Position numbers and translations under genes: made by a program
The notes under the pieces: model-generated
Database searches by the model: none
Seen by the model: the letters and a program-made list of their open reading frames with translations, nothing else
What the model was told of the DNA's origin: nothing
Shown here: positions 40,334-51,100 of the stretch, one piece after another
Layout of the letters: each line of letters starts with the position of its first letter
Position numbering within the stretch: the stretch's first letter is position 1
Source of the DNA: Scheffersomyces stipitis CBS 6054
Lineage: Eukaryota; Ascomycota; Pichiomycetes; Serinales; Debaryomycetaceae
Length of the DNA: 64,000 nt
Assembly (NCBI RefSeq): GCF_000209165.1
Contig: NC_009045.1
Location: 496,001 to 560,000 of the forward strand
Reading direction: 5' to 3'

Positions 40334-41164
40334 ATGTCCAAAAGACCCGTATTGGAGGAGGTCGATGACGACATCGACAACATGGACTTAGACATAGCAG
40401 AGTTTGATCCATCATTAAAAACTCCTGTTGCACCTTTGCGTCCAGAACCTACGGTAACCAGATCACAAGACCTGGAGCCTCCTCTTTTCCCCAATATACC
40501 TTTGCCTAACTTAGACCAGCCCATACAGCATCAAGGAATCCGTGCTACCAAAAAGGATATCGTGAATCCAAATGACTTTTCACAGGAGGAAAGAGACCAT
40601 TTGAAGAACTTCCAGATAATATATCCCTGCTACTTTGATTTGAACAGATCGCACAAGGAAGGCAGAAGAGTCGCCGTTTCCAAAGCTGTCGAAAACCCTT
40701 TGGCCAAAACAGTCTCTGATGCTTGTCGTTCGTTCAACTTGCCAGTTTTGTTGGAGTTGGACAAAACCCATCCACAAGATTTTGGTAATCCAGGCAGAGT
40801 CAGAGTGTTGTTGAAAGATCAAGTCAATGGAGGAAAGATCACCGACTCGAGGTTCAAGACAAAGAGATCTTTGTTCAACGCCATTGCCGAATACTTGGAA
40901 GACCACCCGACCACAGTAGAAAGCGTAGGTAAAAAGAGCGGAATTGCCTTCCCTCCGGAATTCGAGACTGGCTTTGAGCCTGAGGAAATCCCCCTCGTTA
41001 AAGGTTTCAAGATGAATACCATCGTTCCTGTTCATTCCAACTTCACCCTCAAGCATCCTATGACCAAGAGTATCTACGATCCTCTCCCTGAACAGCCGGA
41101 ACAGGCCAAGTTGCCCAATGTTCCTAAGCAACAGAAGAAGAAGGTCATGAAGATCAGAGGTTAG
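40334..41164 (+). CDS. SEC65: Signal recognition particle subunit Sec65 (SRP19)
   Basis: 276 residues (S. cerevisiae 273). The SRP19 domain is at about residues 95-200, with [34 protein letters not shown] and the GRVRVLL strand. These residues contact SRP RNA helices 6 and 8. The N-terminus is acidic and probably disordered, and the C-terminus is basic ([12 protein letters not shown]), as in Sec65. The protein is needed to assemble SRP and deliver secretory proteins to the ER. An antisense frame of 203 codons covers much of it and is a shadow. Confidence 0.95.
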   Translation: MSKRPVLEEVDDDIDNMDLDIAEFDPSLKTPVAPLRPEPTVTRSQDLEPPLFPNIPLPNLDQPIQHQGIRATKKDIVNPNDFSQEERDHLKNFQIIYPCYFDLNRSHKEGRRVAVSKAVENPLAKTVSDACRSFNLPVLLELDKTHPQDFGNPGRVRVLLKDQVNGGKITDSRFKTKRSLFNAIAEYLEDHPTTVESVGKKSGIAFPPEFETGFEPEEIPLVKGFKMNTIVPVHSNFTLKHPMTKSIYDPLPEQPEQAKLPNVPKQQKKKVMKIRG

Positions 41165-42375
41165 CCAAAATATATAGTTCTCGTCATCCATTTAATACAA
41201 ACGTTGAAAAGGTAGTTGTTCACGAGCGATTCTACGTAAGTTGAGTCTATTAGTTGACAAAACACATCTTGTAGATAATGCTGTTATGAAAACACTTCTT
41301 CAAGTAACTTATTGCATTCATTATAACTATGTTTACTACTACATTTTCAAAAGCGAGAACGCTTGTTGAGAGTACAGAATGGAATGAATACTACTAAGTA
41401 GTGAAAGAAATAGCATCCTAAACTGAAAGACTATATGGATAGACGATGGTGAAGTGTACCATCATTGCACTAGAAAGCTGCGGCACGGATGCACTTTCTT
41501 CACTGCGAAATCTACTCTCGTATGCAGCCGTTGCAGTATCTACTTAATACACTGTACTGCCATAGGTTTCCACAAGGAGCACAGCAGCCTTTCACGGTAG
41601 ATAAATAACACTTCCAAATTGACAAAAAAGCAGACAAATCATCCGTACTACGTGGGACTTCCATCTCCATTCCTGGCGTCATACCTCCTCTGATTTCACT
41701 CCCACTAATAAAAAAAATCAAGTGGGAATTTTCCAGACCTTGAAAAGGGTCGCAGAATTTGTAGGACCATTCGCAAGCCAGTGAAATTAGCCAAACTTGG
41801 TTGACACTGCCCTCAAATAAAACAAGCGCGATTTGCAGGGCTACAGTGACGTAGTTGGTAACTCAATGCAGTCTAACACAGTCTAAATTCTTTAGTAGGA
41901 AACTACTTCTTGTGGTGTTGAATGTGAATTTCTCAACTACTAGAAACAGCCTTATTTTTTGTGTCACTGAGGGATTTTCAGCCATTCTACCAGAGATTTT
42001 TTGCACCTATTGGACAGCCCTTGAGCAACAGACGTTTGTATTGGTTAATTAATTAGATCTTCTCCTCTCCCCTTTTCGTATAGTAGATATTTGAGGTGTG
42101 CCACTTGCTTGCCTATCGTCCGTGACGAATAGAAAAATTGCCGCAACCTTAACTTGCAAATGTTCGTACCTAGCTCCAGAGCCGTACACCATAGTATAAT
42201 TGTCGTACAATGACTTTTGGTAGATATTCCCACGGAATTCGACTTCTTAGTACTCTGAAACATGTCTCTATACCCATATAATTTAGTAGCTTGTAGAAAT
42301 ACTATAAAACCCTGCAATTCGCCCTAACTTGTTACAATAATTTAGTCTTCAGCTAGTTTACCAAAGACTAATACA
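41165..42375 (+). other. Long intergenic region upstream of the P-type ATPase gene
   Basis: 1211 bases with only short incidental ORFs (65-90 codons) on both strands. A TATAAAA lies at 42303-42309, 73 bases before the ATPase ATG. No RNA gene was recognised. The length fits a regulated promoter. Confidence 0.5.
42303..42309 (+). promoter_or_regulatory. TATA box of the P-type ATPase gene
   Basis: TATAAAA 73 bases upstream of the start codon at 42376. Confidence 0.5.
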
Positions 42376-45300
42376 ATGTATCCTACTGACTCGGAAACAG
42401 TTCAGTCCAAATTGGACGAAAGCGAAATCACCTCGGCCATCACTGAAGATGAAAACGTTAGGTTCGAAGAAGAAAGGGGTCGTTCTAGAGTGCCTAGAAA
42501 GAGAAGATTTTCTCGCCACTCCAGAGATGATTCTTCTCTCTTCACGGTGAAAGAAAGAGTAAAACCGGAAGTTGTTTTGCCAACTATCTTCAGGACTGTC
42601 TCTCACAAGGTAGAAAGTGAACTTGAAAACAAAAACAAGTTAGAATCAACCAGTACAAAGTTCACTAGATACACATATCACACCCAATCTCCAGAGACAA
42701 TAGCCAGTAAGTTCACTACTAGTTTGTCGAATGGGTTATCTGATTTCCAATGCAAGAAAAATGCTAAGGAGTTTGGTCCCAATGTTCAGTCCAAGCCACC
42801 CTCCAGGCTCTTGAAGAAGATTTTTATGTACTTTTTTGGTGGTTTTGGGGCCTTGTTGCTTGCCGGTGGTGTCTTATGTATCATTTGTTGGAAGCCTTTG
42901 GGCCAACCTCCAGCAGTTGCAAATTTAGTGCTTGGTATCATCTTGATTATCGTTTTCATCTTGCAAGCAATGTTCAACTTCTTCCAGGATTATTCCAGTT
43001 CCCGTGTTATGGATTCTATTCATGACATGATTCCAGCAGAAGCTGTTGTCATTAGAGATGGAAATCTTATGAATGTTGCTTCCAAGGATTTGACAGTCGG
43101 TGACTTGGTCAAATTTACCGTCGGGTCGAAGATTCCTGCTGATATCAGAATTGTCGACTGTTCTCCAGATCTATCTTTCGATAGATCTGTTTTGACCGGT
43201 GAATCGAAGCCTATACCTGCTGCATCTCTAGCAGAGCCAGAAAAGTCAAACTATCTTGAAAGCAATTGTATTGCAATGCAAGGTACATTTTGTGTCGCTG
43301 GAACCGGAAGAGGTATTGTAGTATCCATTGGTGATGAAACAATTTTTGGCTCTATTGCCAAGATGTCGTCAACTCCAAAAAAAGGATTATCTCCAATGCA
43401 ATATGAAATTCTTCGATTTGTTGCTTTGACTTCTTTGGTTATCGTCATCTTAGCTGTTCTTATTATCGTCCTATGGGCTACTTGGTTGAGAAAGGATTAT
43501 CCTGGTTGGATAAGTGTTCCTACCTTGATCGTTGATATTGTGTCTGTTGCTGTTGCTTTCATACCAGAAGGTTTACCTATTGCTTTAACTACATGTTTGA
43601 TTATTACTGCTAACGAAATGAGAAGGAATAATATTTTGTGCAAATCATTAGCAGTTGTCGAAACGTTGGGATCCATTAGTGTTTTGTGTTTTGACAAAAC
43701 TGGTACGTTGACCAAGAATATGATGGTGGTTACAGACGTTTGCAATGGTACTTCTGAGGTAGATTTTGATGAAGTTGATCAAACCCAGCCAAAAGATAAA
43801 CATCTTTTGACTGTCTCGGCATTGTGCAACGAATCCTGTTTAGTCAATGGAAAGGCAGTTGGTGGAAATGCTACGGATAGAGCCATCTTACAATTCGCCC
43901 AGAAGATGACTCTGACTGAAGAAATTAAGGACGCTTGGGTAAAGAAGCTTGATGTCTCTTTCAATTCCAAGGATAAGTACATGATGAGTATGTACGAGCC
44001 AAAGATCAATAATTCCTCCATTTGGAGTGATATCTGCTTGAATTCGGACTACATTTATGAGGAAACATATTTCATAATGGTGAAAGGTGCACCTGATATC
44101 TTATTGGAAAGGTGTGAGTTGTTGTTGCAAAAAGATGGAACTTGCACTCCTATTACTAATGCTCAAAAAGAGAGAATAAGGGCTATTCAACAAGCCTGGG
44201 CTCTGAGCGGTAAGAGGGTTATATTGTTAGCTTCCAAATTGCTTCCCAAAGAAAGCATTGATTTCACTGATAGATTGCAGGCCACTAAACGTTTGAAGGA
44301 AGATATTAACAACAATTTGATCTTTATTGGTATGCTTGGTATAGAAGATCCACCAAGAAAGGATATCGACCAAGTAATTGCCAAATTGAGACAAGCTGGT
44401 ATCAAAATTATTATGATCACCGGTGACTTCGAGTTGACCGGTTTGTCCATTGCAAAACAGTGTGGTATAATAACAACAGAGAAGATAGATAAAGTTTCGG
44501 ACTTGGCTTTCTATGCTGAAGAAGACGAATTCATGGAAAAGTCTATCAGTATTACTGGTCCTGAGTTAAACAATTTAGATGAAGCTCAATGGGAAAACTT
44601 GATCAAGTATAATGAATTGGTGTTTACTAGAACCACCCCTGAGCAGAAACTCTTGATCATCAAACAATTCCAAAAGTACAAGCAGGTTATTGGTATGACT
44701 GGTGATGGTATCAATGATGCCCCTTCATTGAAACAAGCTGATATTGGAATTTCGATTGTCGATGCTTCTGATATTGCCAAAGAAGCATCCGATTTGATTC
44801 TTATGAGCGGTGACAGCGACGATCATTTATTCTTTTCGATTATCGAAGCGCTAAAGTTTGGTAGGTTGGTGTTTGAAAATCTCAGAAAAACTATCGGTTA
44901 CCTCTTACCCGCCGGCACCTACTCTGAACTTTGGCCTGTTCTCTTGAATGTCATTTTCGGTATGCCTCAAATGTTATCTTCTTTCTGCATGATTATTATT
45001 TGTTGCATTACCGATTGTATCGGTGCTATCGTTTTGGCATATGAGCCGAATGAGAGAAATTTGTTGAGCAAAAAACCGAGAAGTGTGACAAAGGAAAGAT
45101 TGGTTGACTTCAAGTTATTTTTACATTCATATTTCATTGTGGGTACATTCTACACGTTCACATCAATGTTGTTGGCATTTTTAAACCTCAAGAGAAATGG
45201 AATAAGGTTTGGAGATGTGACCTTATCGTATGGTTCCTATGAAGACATTCCAAATATTGACCATCACATCAATGTCTCATCTTCTATCTACTTTGTCAAT

Positions 45301-45597
45301 TTGGTTATTATGCAATTGTTCAACTTGATGGCTATGAGAGTAAGATACTTGAGCACTTTTCAACATTCTCCGTGGCTAAACAAGAGATTGTTTATTGTTA
45401 TGCCAATTGCTCTTGGTGTGACATTCATCATTAATTACATTCCTGGTATTCAAAAGGGATTGAACTCTGGTCAGGTACCTGTGGAATATTATTTCATCTC
45501 TGTTGGCTTTGGTTTGGTTGTGTTGGTGTATGACGAGGCTAGAAAGTTCATTTCCAGAAGATACCCTAAGGGTATCGTTGCCAAGATGTCGTGGTAG
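42376..45597 (+). CDS. ACU1: P-type cation ATPase, ACU-like (type II, Na/K-ATPase alpha related)
   Basis: 1073 residues with the full P-type II layout. It has a cytosolic N-terminus, an N-terminal cation-ATPase domain (FTTSLSNGLSDFQCKKNAKEFGPN), TM1-2, and the actuator motif LTGESKP. TM4 carries PEGLP, followed by the phosphorylation loop FDKTGTLTKN, MVKGAPDILLERC and the hinge TGDGINDAPSLKQADIGI. Six C-terminal membrane segments follow. It is unlike Ena (which has PEGLV), Pmc1 and Pma1. The closest family I know is the fungal ACU group described in Ustilago maydis and Pichia sorbitophila as high-affinity K+/Na+ uptake pumps. Substrate and direction are inferred from that family. The ATG at 42376 is the first in frame, and a TATA box is 73 bases upstream. 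Confidence 0.78.
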   Translation: MYPTDSETVQSKLDESEITSAITEDENVRFEEERGRSRVPRKRRFSRHSRDDSSLFTVKERVKPEVVLPTIFRTVSHKVESELENKNKLESTSTKFTRYTYHTQSPETIASKFTTSLSNGLSDFQCKKNAKEFGPNVQSKPPSRLLKKIFMYFFGGFGALLLAGGVLCIICWKPLGQPPAVANLVLGIILIIVFILQAMFNFFQDYSSSRVMDSIHDMIPAEAVVIRDGNLMNVASKDLTVGDLVKFTVGSKIPADIRIVDCSPDLSFDRSVLTGESKPIPAASLAEPEKSNYLESNCIAMQGTFCVAGTGRGIVVSIGDETIFGSIAKMSSTPKKGLSPMQYEILRFVALTSLVIVILAVLIIVLWATWLRKDYPGWISVPTLIVDIVSVAVAFIPEGLPIALTTCLIITANEMRRNNILCKSLAVVETLGSISVLCFDKTGTLTKNMMVVTDVCNGTSEVDFDEVDQTQPKDKHLLTVSALCNESCLVNGKAVGGNATDRAILQFAQKMTLTEEIKDAWVKKLDVSFNSKDKYMMSMYEPKINNSSIWSDICLNSDYIYEETYFIMVKGAPDILLERCELLLQKDGTCTPITNAQKERIRAIQQAWALSGKRVILLASKLLPKESIDFTDRLQATKRLKEDINNNLIFIGMLGIEDPPRKDIDQVIAKLRQAGIKIIMITGDFELTGLSIAKQCGIITTEKIDKVSDLAFYAEEDEFMEKSISITGPELNNLDEAQWENLIKYNELVFTRTTPEQKLLIIKQFQKYKQVIGMTGDGINDAPSLKQADIGISIVDASDIAKEASDLILMSGDSDDHLFFSIIEALKFGRLVFENLRKTIGYLLPAGTYSELWPVLLNVIFGMPQMLSSFCMIIICCITDCIGAIVLAYEPNERNLLSKKPRSVTKERLVDFKLFLHSYFIVGTFYTFTSMLLAFLNLKRNGIRFGDVTLSYGSYEDIPNIDHHINVSSSIYFVNLVIMQLFNLMAMRVRYLSTFQHSPWLNKRLFIVMPIALGVTFIINYIPGIQKGLNSGQVPVEYYFISVGFGLVVLVYDEARKFISRRYPKGIVAKMSW

Positions 45598-46013
45598 TGA
45601 AAAAAACGAAGAGAGCACAAACTTTTATGAAGTTAGGTACTATTGATGATGTCGAGGAAGTTGATAATAAATGCTCTAGATAAATGCTGTAGAGAGAGTT
45701 GCACTTCTGCTCGTTGCAGAGTGGTTGCGAAAATGGCAGACGGTTGCAAAAAATACCAAAAACAACCAGTTGCAGGCGGCACCCGAAGTCACAGAGCGTG
45801 CCCTACGCAAACGGTCTGTTGTCTATGCTCCCACTGTTGACGGCTCTGGCGGACTCTCCTTTAGACGTTCGCAGAAGCGTCGATAAGTCATTATCGGTAT
45901 TTGCATTGTGCACTACATGGCATCTAATAGGACGGAGTCAAAACAGGCTGCGACAACTTTAACGATTCTGCATCAACGATCAACATTTTAGTACCAACAT
46001 TTTTATGCTGCGG

Positions 46014-46019
46014 CACGTG
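46014..46019. promoter_or_regulatory. CACGTG element, distal, in the MET6 promoter
   Basis: A CACGTG core in GGCACGTGCA about 545 bases upstream of MET6. Cbf1 with Met4 binds CACGTG in sulfur amino-acid genes. Confidence 0.45.
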
Positions 46020-46119
46020 CACTTTCACAATAGCATGTGAAAAAAAAACAGACCAGCATAGAGAATAGAAGAAAATAGAACCCGTAAAGCTAATAGACGA
46101 ATCAACGTTGCAAGGCGTC

Positions 46120-46126
46120 CACGTGA
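46120..46126 (+). promoter_or_regulatory. CACGTGA element in the MET6 promoter
   Basis: CACGTGA about 435 bases upstream of MET6. It is the Cbf1/Met4 core form known from S. cerevisiae MET genes. Confidence 0.5.
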
Positions 46127-46302
46127 TAAACCCACAAGTACAGTGTGGATCGAATTTTTCACTTTGCGTGCAGCCATGGACTCAATTGGAGTCAGTAATT
46201 AGGGGATAGAAAAGACACTGTTTTAGAGTTGTTCTTATATAGCAGTTGTACGGTTGTAATGCTATAGTGAATTTGACCCCAGTCGTTGCTGGACCAACGA
46301 CG

Positions 46303-46309
46303 TGACTCA
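46303..46309 (+). promoter_or_regulatory. Gcn4-type TGACTCA in the MET6 promoter
   Basis: A perfect heptamer 252 bases upstream of the MET6 ATG, consistent with general amino-acid control. Confidence 0.5.
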
Positions 46310-46560
46310 TGGCCGGTACAGCTCTCTTGGGCTGGATACGATAGGAACGACGTAGCAAGAGCTTTTGTGCTCTGCAGAAAATGCCCAATACCGGCACACT
46401 GTGTGCAGACACTCACGTCGATATTTTTTTCGACGATTTACCCAATTTTTCACTATTTAAGGAGTTGATTCCCCAATGGCGTGGCTATATTTTCGATCTT
46501 GATTTCTCTTTTCTTCAGTTGTTTTCCAATAGAAAATATCCCCACTACACCATAATCACA

Positions 46561-48870
46561 ATGGTCAGCTCCTCTATCTTAGGTTTCCCACGTATCGGTG
46601 GACAAAGAGAATTGAAAAAGACTACCGAAGCCTACTGGCAAGGTAAGGTCTCCGTCGACGACTTGTTGGCTCAAGGTAAGCAATTGAGAGCCCACAACTG
46701 GCAATTGCAAAAGGATGCCGGTGTTGACGTGATCCCATCCAACGACTTCTCGTTCTACGACCAAGTCTTGGATCTCTCGTTGCTCTTCAACGCTATCCCT
46801 GAAAGATACACCAAGTTTGACTTGGCTCCTATCGATGTTCTTTTCGCCATGGGTAGAGGTTTGCAAAGAAAGGCCACTGAAACCACCGCTGCTGTCGATG
46901 TCACTGCTTTGGAAATGGTCAAGTGGTTCGATTCCAACTACCACTATGTTAGACCAACTTTCTCCCACTCCACCGAATTCAAGTTGAACACTGCTGCAGG
47001 TGTCAAGCCAGTTGATGAATTCAACGAAGCCAAGGCCTTGGGCATCCACACCAGACCAGTCATCTTGGGTCCAGTCTCCTACCTTTATTTGGGTAAGGCT
47101 GACAAGGACTCTCTTGACTTGGAACCAATCTCATTGTTGGAAAAGGTCTTGCCTGTCTACAAGCAATTGTTAGCTCAATTGAAGGCTGCCGGTGCCAACG
47201 AAGTCCAGATCGACGAACCAGTCTTGGTGTTGGACTTGCCAGAAGAAATCCAGTCCAAGTTCCAACAGGCTTACGACGCTTTAGTTGGTGCTGACTTGCC
47301 AGAATTGGTCTTAACCACCTACTTCGGTGACGTCAGACCAAACTTGTCTGCTATTTCCAAGTTGCCAGTTGCTGGTTTCCACTTTGACTTTGTCAGAGTC
47401 CCAGAACAATTGGACGAAGTTGCTGCTATCTTGACCGACAAGCAGACTCTTTCCGTCGGTATTGTTGATGGTAGAAACATCTGGAAGACTAACTTCGCCA
47501 AGGCAACTGCTTTTGTTCAAAGTGCCATTGCCAAGGTAGGTGCAGACAGAGTTGTTGTTTCCACTTCCTCTTCGTTGTTGCACACCCCAGTCGACTTGGA
47601 AAATGAAGCCAAGTTGGACCCTGTAATCAAGGACTGGTTCTCTTTTGCTACCCAGAAGTTGACTGAAGTCGTCACCATCGCAAAGGGCGTTTCTGGTGAA
47701 GATGTTTCTGAAGCTTTGGCTGCTAACGCTGCCTCCATCAAGTCCAGAACTGAATCTTCTATCACTACCAACCCTAAGGTTCAGGAAAGATTGGCCACCA
47801 TCAACGAATCTTTGTCTACTAGAAAGGTTCCTTTCCCAGAAAGATTGGCTGTCCAAAAGGGTAAGTACAACTTGCCATTGTTCCCAACCACTACTATCGG
47901 TTCTTTCCCACAAACCAAGGACATTAGAGTCAACAGAAACAAGTTTGCCAAGGGTACCATTACTGCTGAAGAGTATGAAACTTTCATTAACAAAGAAATC
48001 GAAACTGTGATCAGATTCCAAGAAGAAGTTGGTTTGGATGTCTTGGTCCACGGTGAACCAGAAAGAAACGATATGGTCCAATACTTTGGTGAACAATTGG
48101 AAGGTTTCGCTTTCACCACTAACGGTTGGGTTCAATCTTACGGTTCCAGATATGTCAGACCACCTATTGTTGTTGGTGATGTCTCCAGACCAAAGGCCAT
48201 GACTGTCAAGGAATCTGTATACGCCCAATCCATCACCAAGGCACCAGTTAAGGGTATGTTGACTGGTCCAGTGACCTGTTTGAGATGGTCTTTCCCAAGA
48301 GATGATGTCTCTGGTAAGGTCCAGGCCTTGCAATTGGGTTTGGCTTTGAGAGACGAAGTCCAAGACTTGGAAGCTGCTGGTATTACCGTCATCCAAGTCG
48401 ACGAACCAGCCATCAGAGAAGGTTTGCCATTGAGAGCCGGTAAGGAAAGATCTGACTACCTCAACTGGGCTGCCCAATCTTTCAGAGTTGCCACTTCTGG
48501 TGTTGAAAACACGACCCAGATTCACTCTCACTTCTGTTACTCTGACTTGGATCCAAACCACATCAAGGCTTTGGATGCTGATGTTGTCTCTATTGAATTC
48601 TCCAAGAAGGACGACCCTAACTACATCCAAGAATTCTCTGACTACCCTAACCACATTGGTTTAGGTTTGTTCGATATCCACTCTCCAAGAATTCCTTCCA
48701 AGGAAGAATTCGTTGCCAGAATCGAAGAAATCTTGAAGGTTTACCCAGCTGCCAACTTCTGGGTCAACCCAGACTGTGGTTTGAAGACCAGAGGATGGCC
48801 AGAAGTCAAGGAATCTTTGACCAACATGGTTGAAGCTGCCAAGTACTTCCGTGCCAAGTACGAAAACTAG
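46561..48870 (+). CDS. MET6: Cobalamin-independent methionine synthase
   Basis: 769 residues (S. cerevisiae 767). It transfers a methyl group from 5-methyltetrahydrofolate to homocysteine to make methionine. The N-terminal domain opens with LGFPRIGGQRELKKTTEAYW and the second domain has TTTIGSFPQTKDIR. The catalytic zinc ligands lie in HSHFCYSD, the acidic IEFSKKD block and NPDCGLKTRGW. The open frame extends 60 codons further upstream to 46381, but the family starts at MVSSSILGFPRIGG, so 46561 is used. Codon bias is extreme (TTG, GGT, AAG, CCA), which indicates very high expression and explains the long antisense open frame. Confidence 0.98.
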   Translation: MVSSSILGFPRIGGQRELKKTTEAYWQGKVSVDDLLAQGKQLRAHNWQLQKDAGVDVIPSNDFSFYDQVLDLSLLFNAIPERYTKFDLAPIDVLFAMGRGLQRKATETTAAVDVTALEMVKWFDSNYHYVRPTFSHSTEFKLNTAAGVKPVDEFNEAKALGIHTRPVILGPVSYLYLGKADKDSLDLEPISLLEKVLPVYKQLLAQLKAAGANEVQIDEPVLVLDLPEEIQSKFQQAYDALVGADLPELVLTTYFGDVRPNLSAISKLPVAGFHFDFVRVPEQLDEVAAILTDKQTLSVGIVDGRNIWKTNFAKATAFVQSAIAKVGADRVVVSTSSSLLHTPVDLENEAKLDPVIKDWFSFATQKLTEVVTIAKGVSGEDVSEALAANAASIKSRTESSITTNPKVQERLATINESLSTRKVPFPERLAVQKGKYNLPLFPTTTIGSFPQTKDIRVNRNKFAKGTITAEEYETFINKEIETVIRFQEEVGLDVLVHGEPERNDMVQYFGEQLEGFAFTTNGWVQSYGSRYVRPPIVVGDVSRPKAMTVKESVYAQSITKAPVKGMLTGPVTCLRWSFPRDDVSGKVQALQLGLALRDEVQDLEAAGITVIQVDEPAIREGLPLRAGKERSDYLNWAAQSFRVATSGVENTTQIHSHFCYSDLDPNHIKALDADVVSIEFSKKDDPNYIQEFSDYPNHIGLGLFDIHSPRIPSKEEFVARIEEILKVYPAANFWVNPDCGLKTRGWPEVKESLTNMVEAAKYFRAKYEN

Positions 48871-49590
48871 ATGCTCTAGCTTCTAGTTTTCCACGCTTGT
48901 CGTGTGCATTATTCAATTCTTCGTTGTTGATGCTGTATCCTTTACCGATTACATTTATTCAACATTAATGTAATTTTATTATTAACTAATACTATCTTTT
49001 TATTGTGATGAAACCTTTTCATGATTATATGAACTTGTTCATAATGCTTTTTTGTTTTTTGTTTTAAGAGTTTTTTTTTTGAGGGAGGGAAGTACGGGTT
49101 GAATTGAATTCGGCCAAAGTCCTTGCTATCCTACAAGAAAGGGGTTTAAAATTTTTTGGGATTTCAACATCGGTTATACTTATATATTATGAAAATTAAT
49201 AATATGTTAATTTTTAAGATAGACGTAGTTCATTCCAGTTTTGATAGTGGACGTTGAATCATGCTCTGCGGTAGTACTATATTGTTATTGATGCCACAGA
49301 TTAAGCTGAAATGTAATCAACAAATTGTGTATTTATAATTGTTTGCAGTTGTATCAATGACCCTTAATGCATCTACTTGTTCGACCTTACAGACTGTAAG
49401 CCAATAGCGTTACCATTGTTGATAATTATTCCGGTTGCAAGAGCCAGATTACCACTGAATCGGGATGCGCACGACTTCAACTTTCCAAGAATCAAAATCG
49501 CCATCCTTCTCAACAGAATATATGGGGAACCACTTTGTTCACGTAATTGTAGATTTTGAGAATCTTTTTTAGTAGAGAAGAGTGCCATTT
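48871..49590 (+). other. Intergenic region between MET6 and SHP1
   Basis: 720 bases. T-rich runs at about 49040-49080 lie in the MET6 3' flank, followed by AT-rich sequence. Short ORFs near 49377-49588 overlap on both strands and lack content. No RNA gene was recognised. Confidence 0.45.
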
Positions 49591-50814
49591 ATGTCCGAGC
49601 AAGATCAATTGATTGACCAGTTCATTTCGGTCACGAACTCCTCCAAGTATTTGGCTGAGCAATATTTGAGCCGCAACAAGAACGATTTAGTAGATGCCAT
49701 TGAGGACTACTATGCAAACAACAAGCCCAGTGCATCTACTGAGGAGGGTGATGATCTTAAAATAAAAAGAGGGTCATCGTAAGTATAGAAGCAAAACCAA
49801 GTGAGACGTATATGAACTACGTGATCGTAGTGTCATCTTGGGAGTTTCAGTCTCACCAAACCATAATAGTACTAACATTTAAGCTCACGTGGTGTTAAAA
49901 CATTCAGAGATTTGAACAAGGAAGATGAAGATGATGACGACGACAAAACTAATACAAACTTCTTCACAGGTGGCGAGAAATCTGGTTTACAGGTAGAAGA
50001 TCCTACTAATAGAGATAAAAAGAATGAGCAATCGATAATCGACCAGATTTTCCAAAGAGCAAGAGAACAGATGGACCAACCTGATACACGGCCCTCAGCC
50101 AATGATGAAGATGAGCCCTTGGGTCCACGTTTTACGGGTACAGGCTTTCAGTTGGGAGATGGTACAGGTCCTTCTGCTCCTGTAGTAGATCCTACTAGTG
50201 CAATTCCACAAAGACCTAGTAAAGTCACCAGAGAAATCACATTCTGGAAACAGGGGTTCACTGTGGGAGAGGGACCTTTGCATAGATACGACGATCCTAG
50301 TAACGAAAGTGTCTTGCAGGAGCTCAATCGAGGAAGAGTGCCAATGTCGTTATTAGATGTAGAATTTGGCCAAGATGTAGATGTATCTGTTTTCAAGAAA
50401 ACTGACGAAGACTGGAAGCCACCAAGGAGAAAAATTGGTGGATTCCACGGTCAGGGTCAAAGATTGGGTTCTCCCGTACCGGGGGAAGTTCTTTCGAACT
50501 CGTCATCTTCTGCTAATTTGGTTGAATCTCCTTTGAAGGAAGAGACCGTAGTTAAGCCGCCATCTGATGAAGGAGAAGGTGACTCTTTGGTTCAAATCAG
50601 ATTCGCTAACGGAAAGAGAGTGTCAAGAAAATTCAGTTCCTCAGATTCTATTAAGACAGTGTATGACTTCGTGAGAAGCCATCCTTTTAATGAACTGCAT
50701 AAGCCATTTGCTTTGAGTCACTCGTTCCCTGTTAAGCCAATCGAAGAGTCGGAAGAGACCACAGTGGAGTCTGCAAAGTTGAAGAATGCTGTCATTGTCC
50801 AGAGATGGATATGA
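49591..50814 (+). CDS. SHP1: Shp1/p47 UBA-SEP-UBX cofactor of Cdc48; two exons
   Basis: 364 residues after joining exon 1 (49591-49778) and exon 2 (49908-50814). Exon 1 encodes the UBA-like domain (about residues 1-45). Exon 2 opens with an acidic run and the FFTGGEKSGLQV Cdc48-binding (SHP) motif. A second SHP-like motif RFTGTGFQLGDG follows near residue 130. The SEP domain is next (REITFWKQGFTVGEGPL ... GGFHGQGQRLGSPVPG), and the C-terminal UBX domain ends in VIVQRWI. Shp1 links Cdc48 to protein phosphatase 1 regulation, autophagy and degradation. Translating either exon alone gives a partial protein; the splice joins TC|A in frame. The true start is the ATG at 49591. Confidence 0.95.
49779..49907 (+). 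other. SHP1: Intron of SHP1
   Basis: A 129-base intron with GTAAGT donor (49779-49784), TACTAAC branch (49870-49876) and CAG acceptor (49905-49907). Splicing restores one frame from the UBA-like domain to the acidic region. Confidence 0.95.
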
Positions 50815-51100
50815 ATGCTGTATAGTAGAATATCACGATTCAAGCCCTTTCAATGTAGTGTAGATGTATGTATGAATGGAACTTCACTTACCAAATAGAG
50901 TGTCACAACATCTTTGTGGATAGTATAGATTGTAATTATATTCAAATATTATTTGTGTTGCCTATAGCGTGGATTTAGACTATCTGTTCAATTGACTACT
51001 TTTGACTATTTTTGGGTAGAAGTATTTCGCAGCCAAATATAAAAAAAGAGAACGTTAACTTAAGCGCCTTAACTTAACTTCATTTTTTCTTCAAGCAAGA

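Larger units (their letters stand above)
45598..46560 (+). promoter_or_regulatory. Long MET6 promoter region
   Basis: 963 bases. It contains CACGTG at 46014-46019, CACGTGA at 46120-46126, TGACTCA at 46303-46309 and TATTTAA at 46454-46460. The last ~180 bases are open in the MET6 frame without a stop but lack family similarity and are treated as leader. Short ORFs at 45643-45962 look incidental. Confidence 0.6.

Noticed and set aside
46381..46560. A 60-codon N-terminal extension of MET6
   Set aside because: The frame is open but the sequence lacks similarity to methionine synthases, and the conserved protein starts at 46561.
47311..48654. A 447-codon open frame antisense to MET6
   Set aside because: It has no recognisable protein content and arises because MET6 uses very few codon types, so the reverse strand rarely has stops. 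Other antisense frames over FRS1, SEC4, CDC60 and SEC65 have the same cause.
49582..50814. Two separate small genes at the SHP1 locus
   Set aside because: The canonical intron joins them into one UBA-SEP-UBX protein, and the second frame has no ATG of its own at its natural start.
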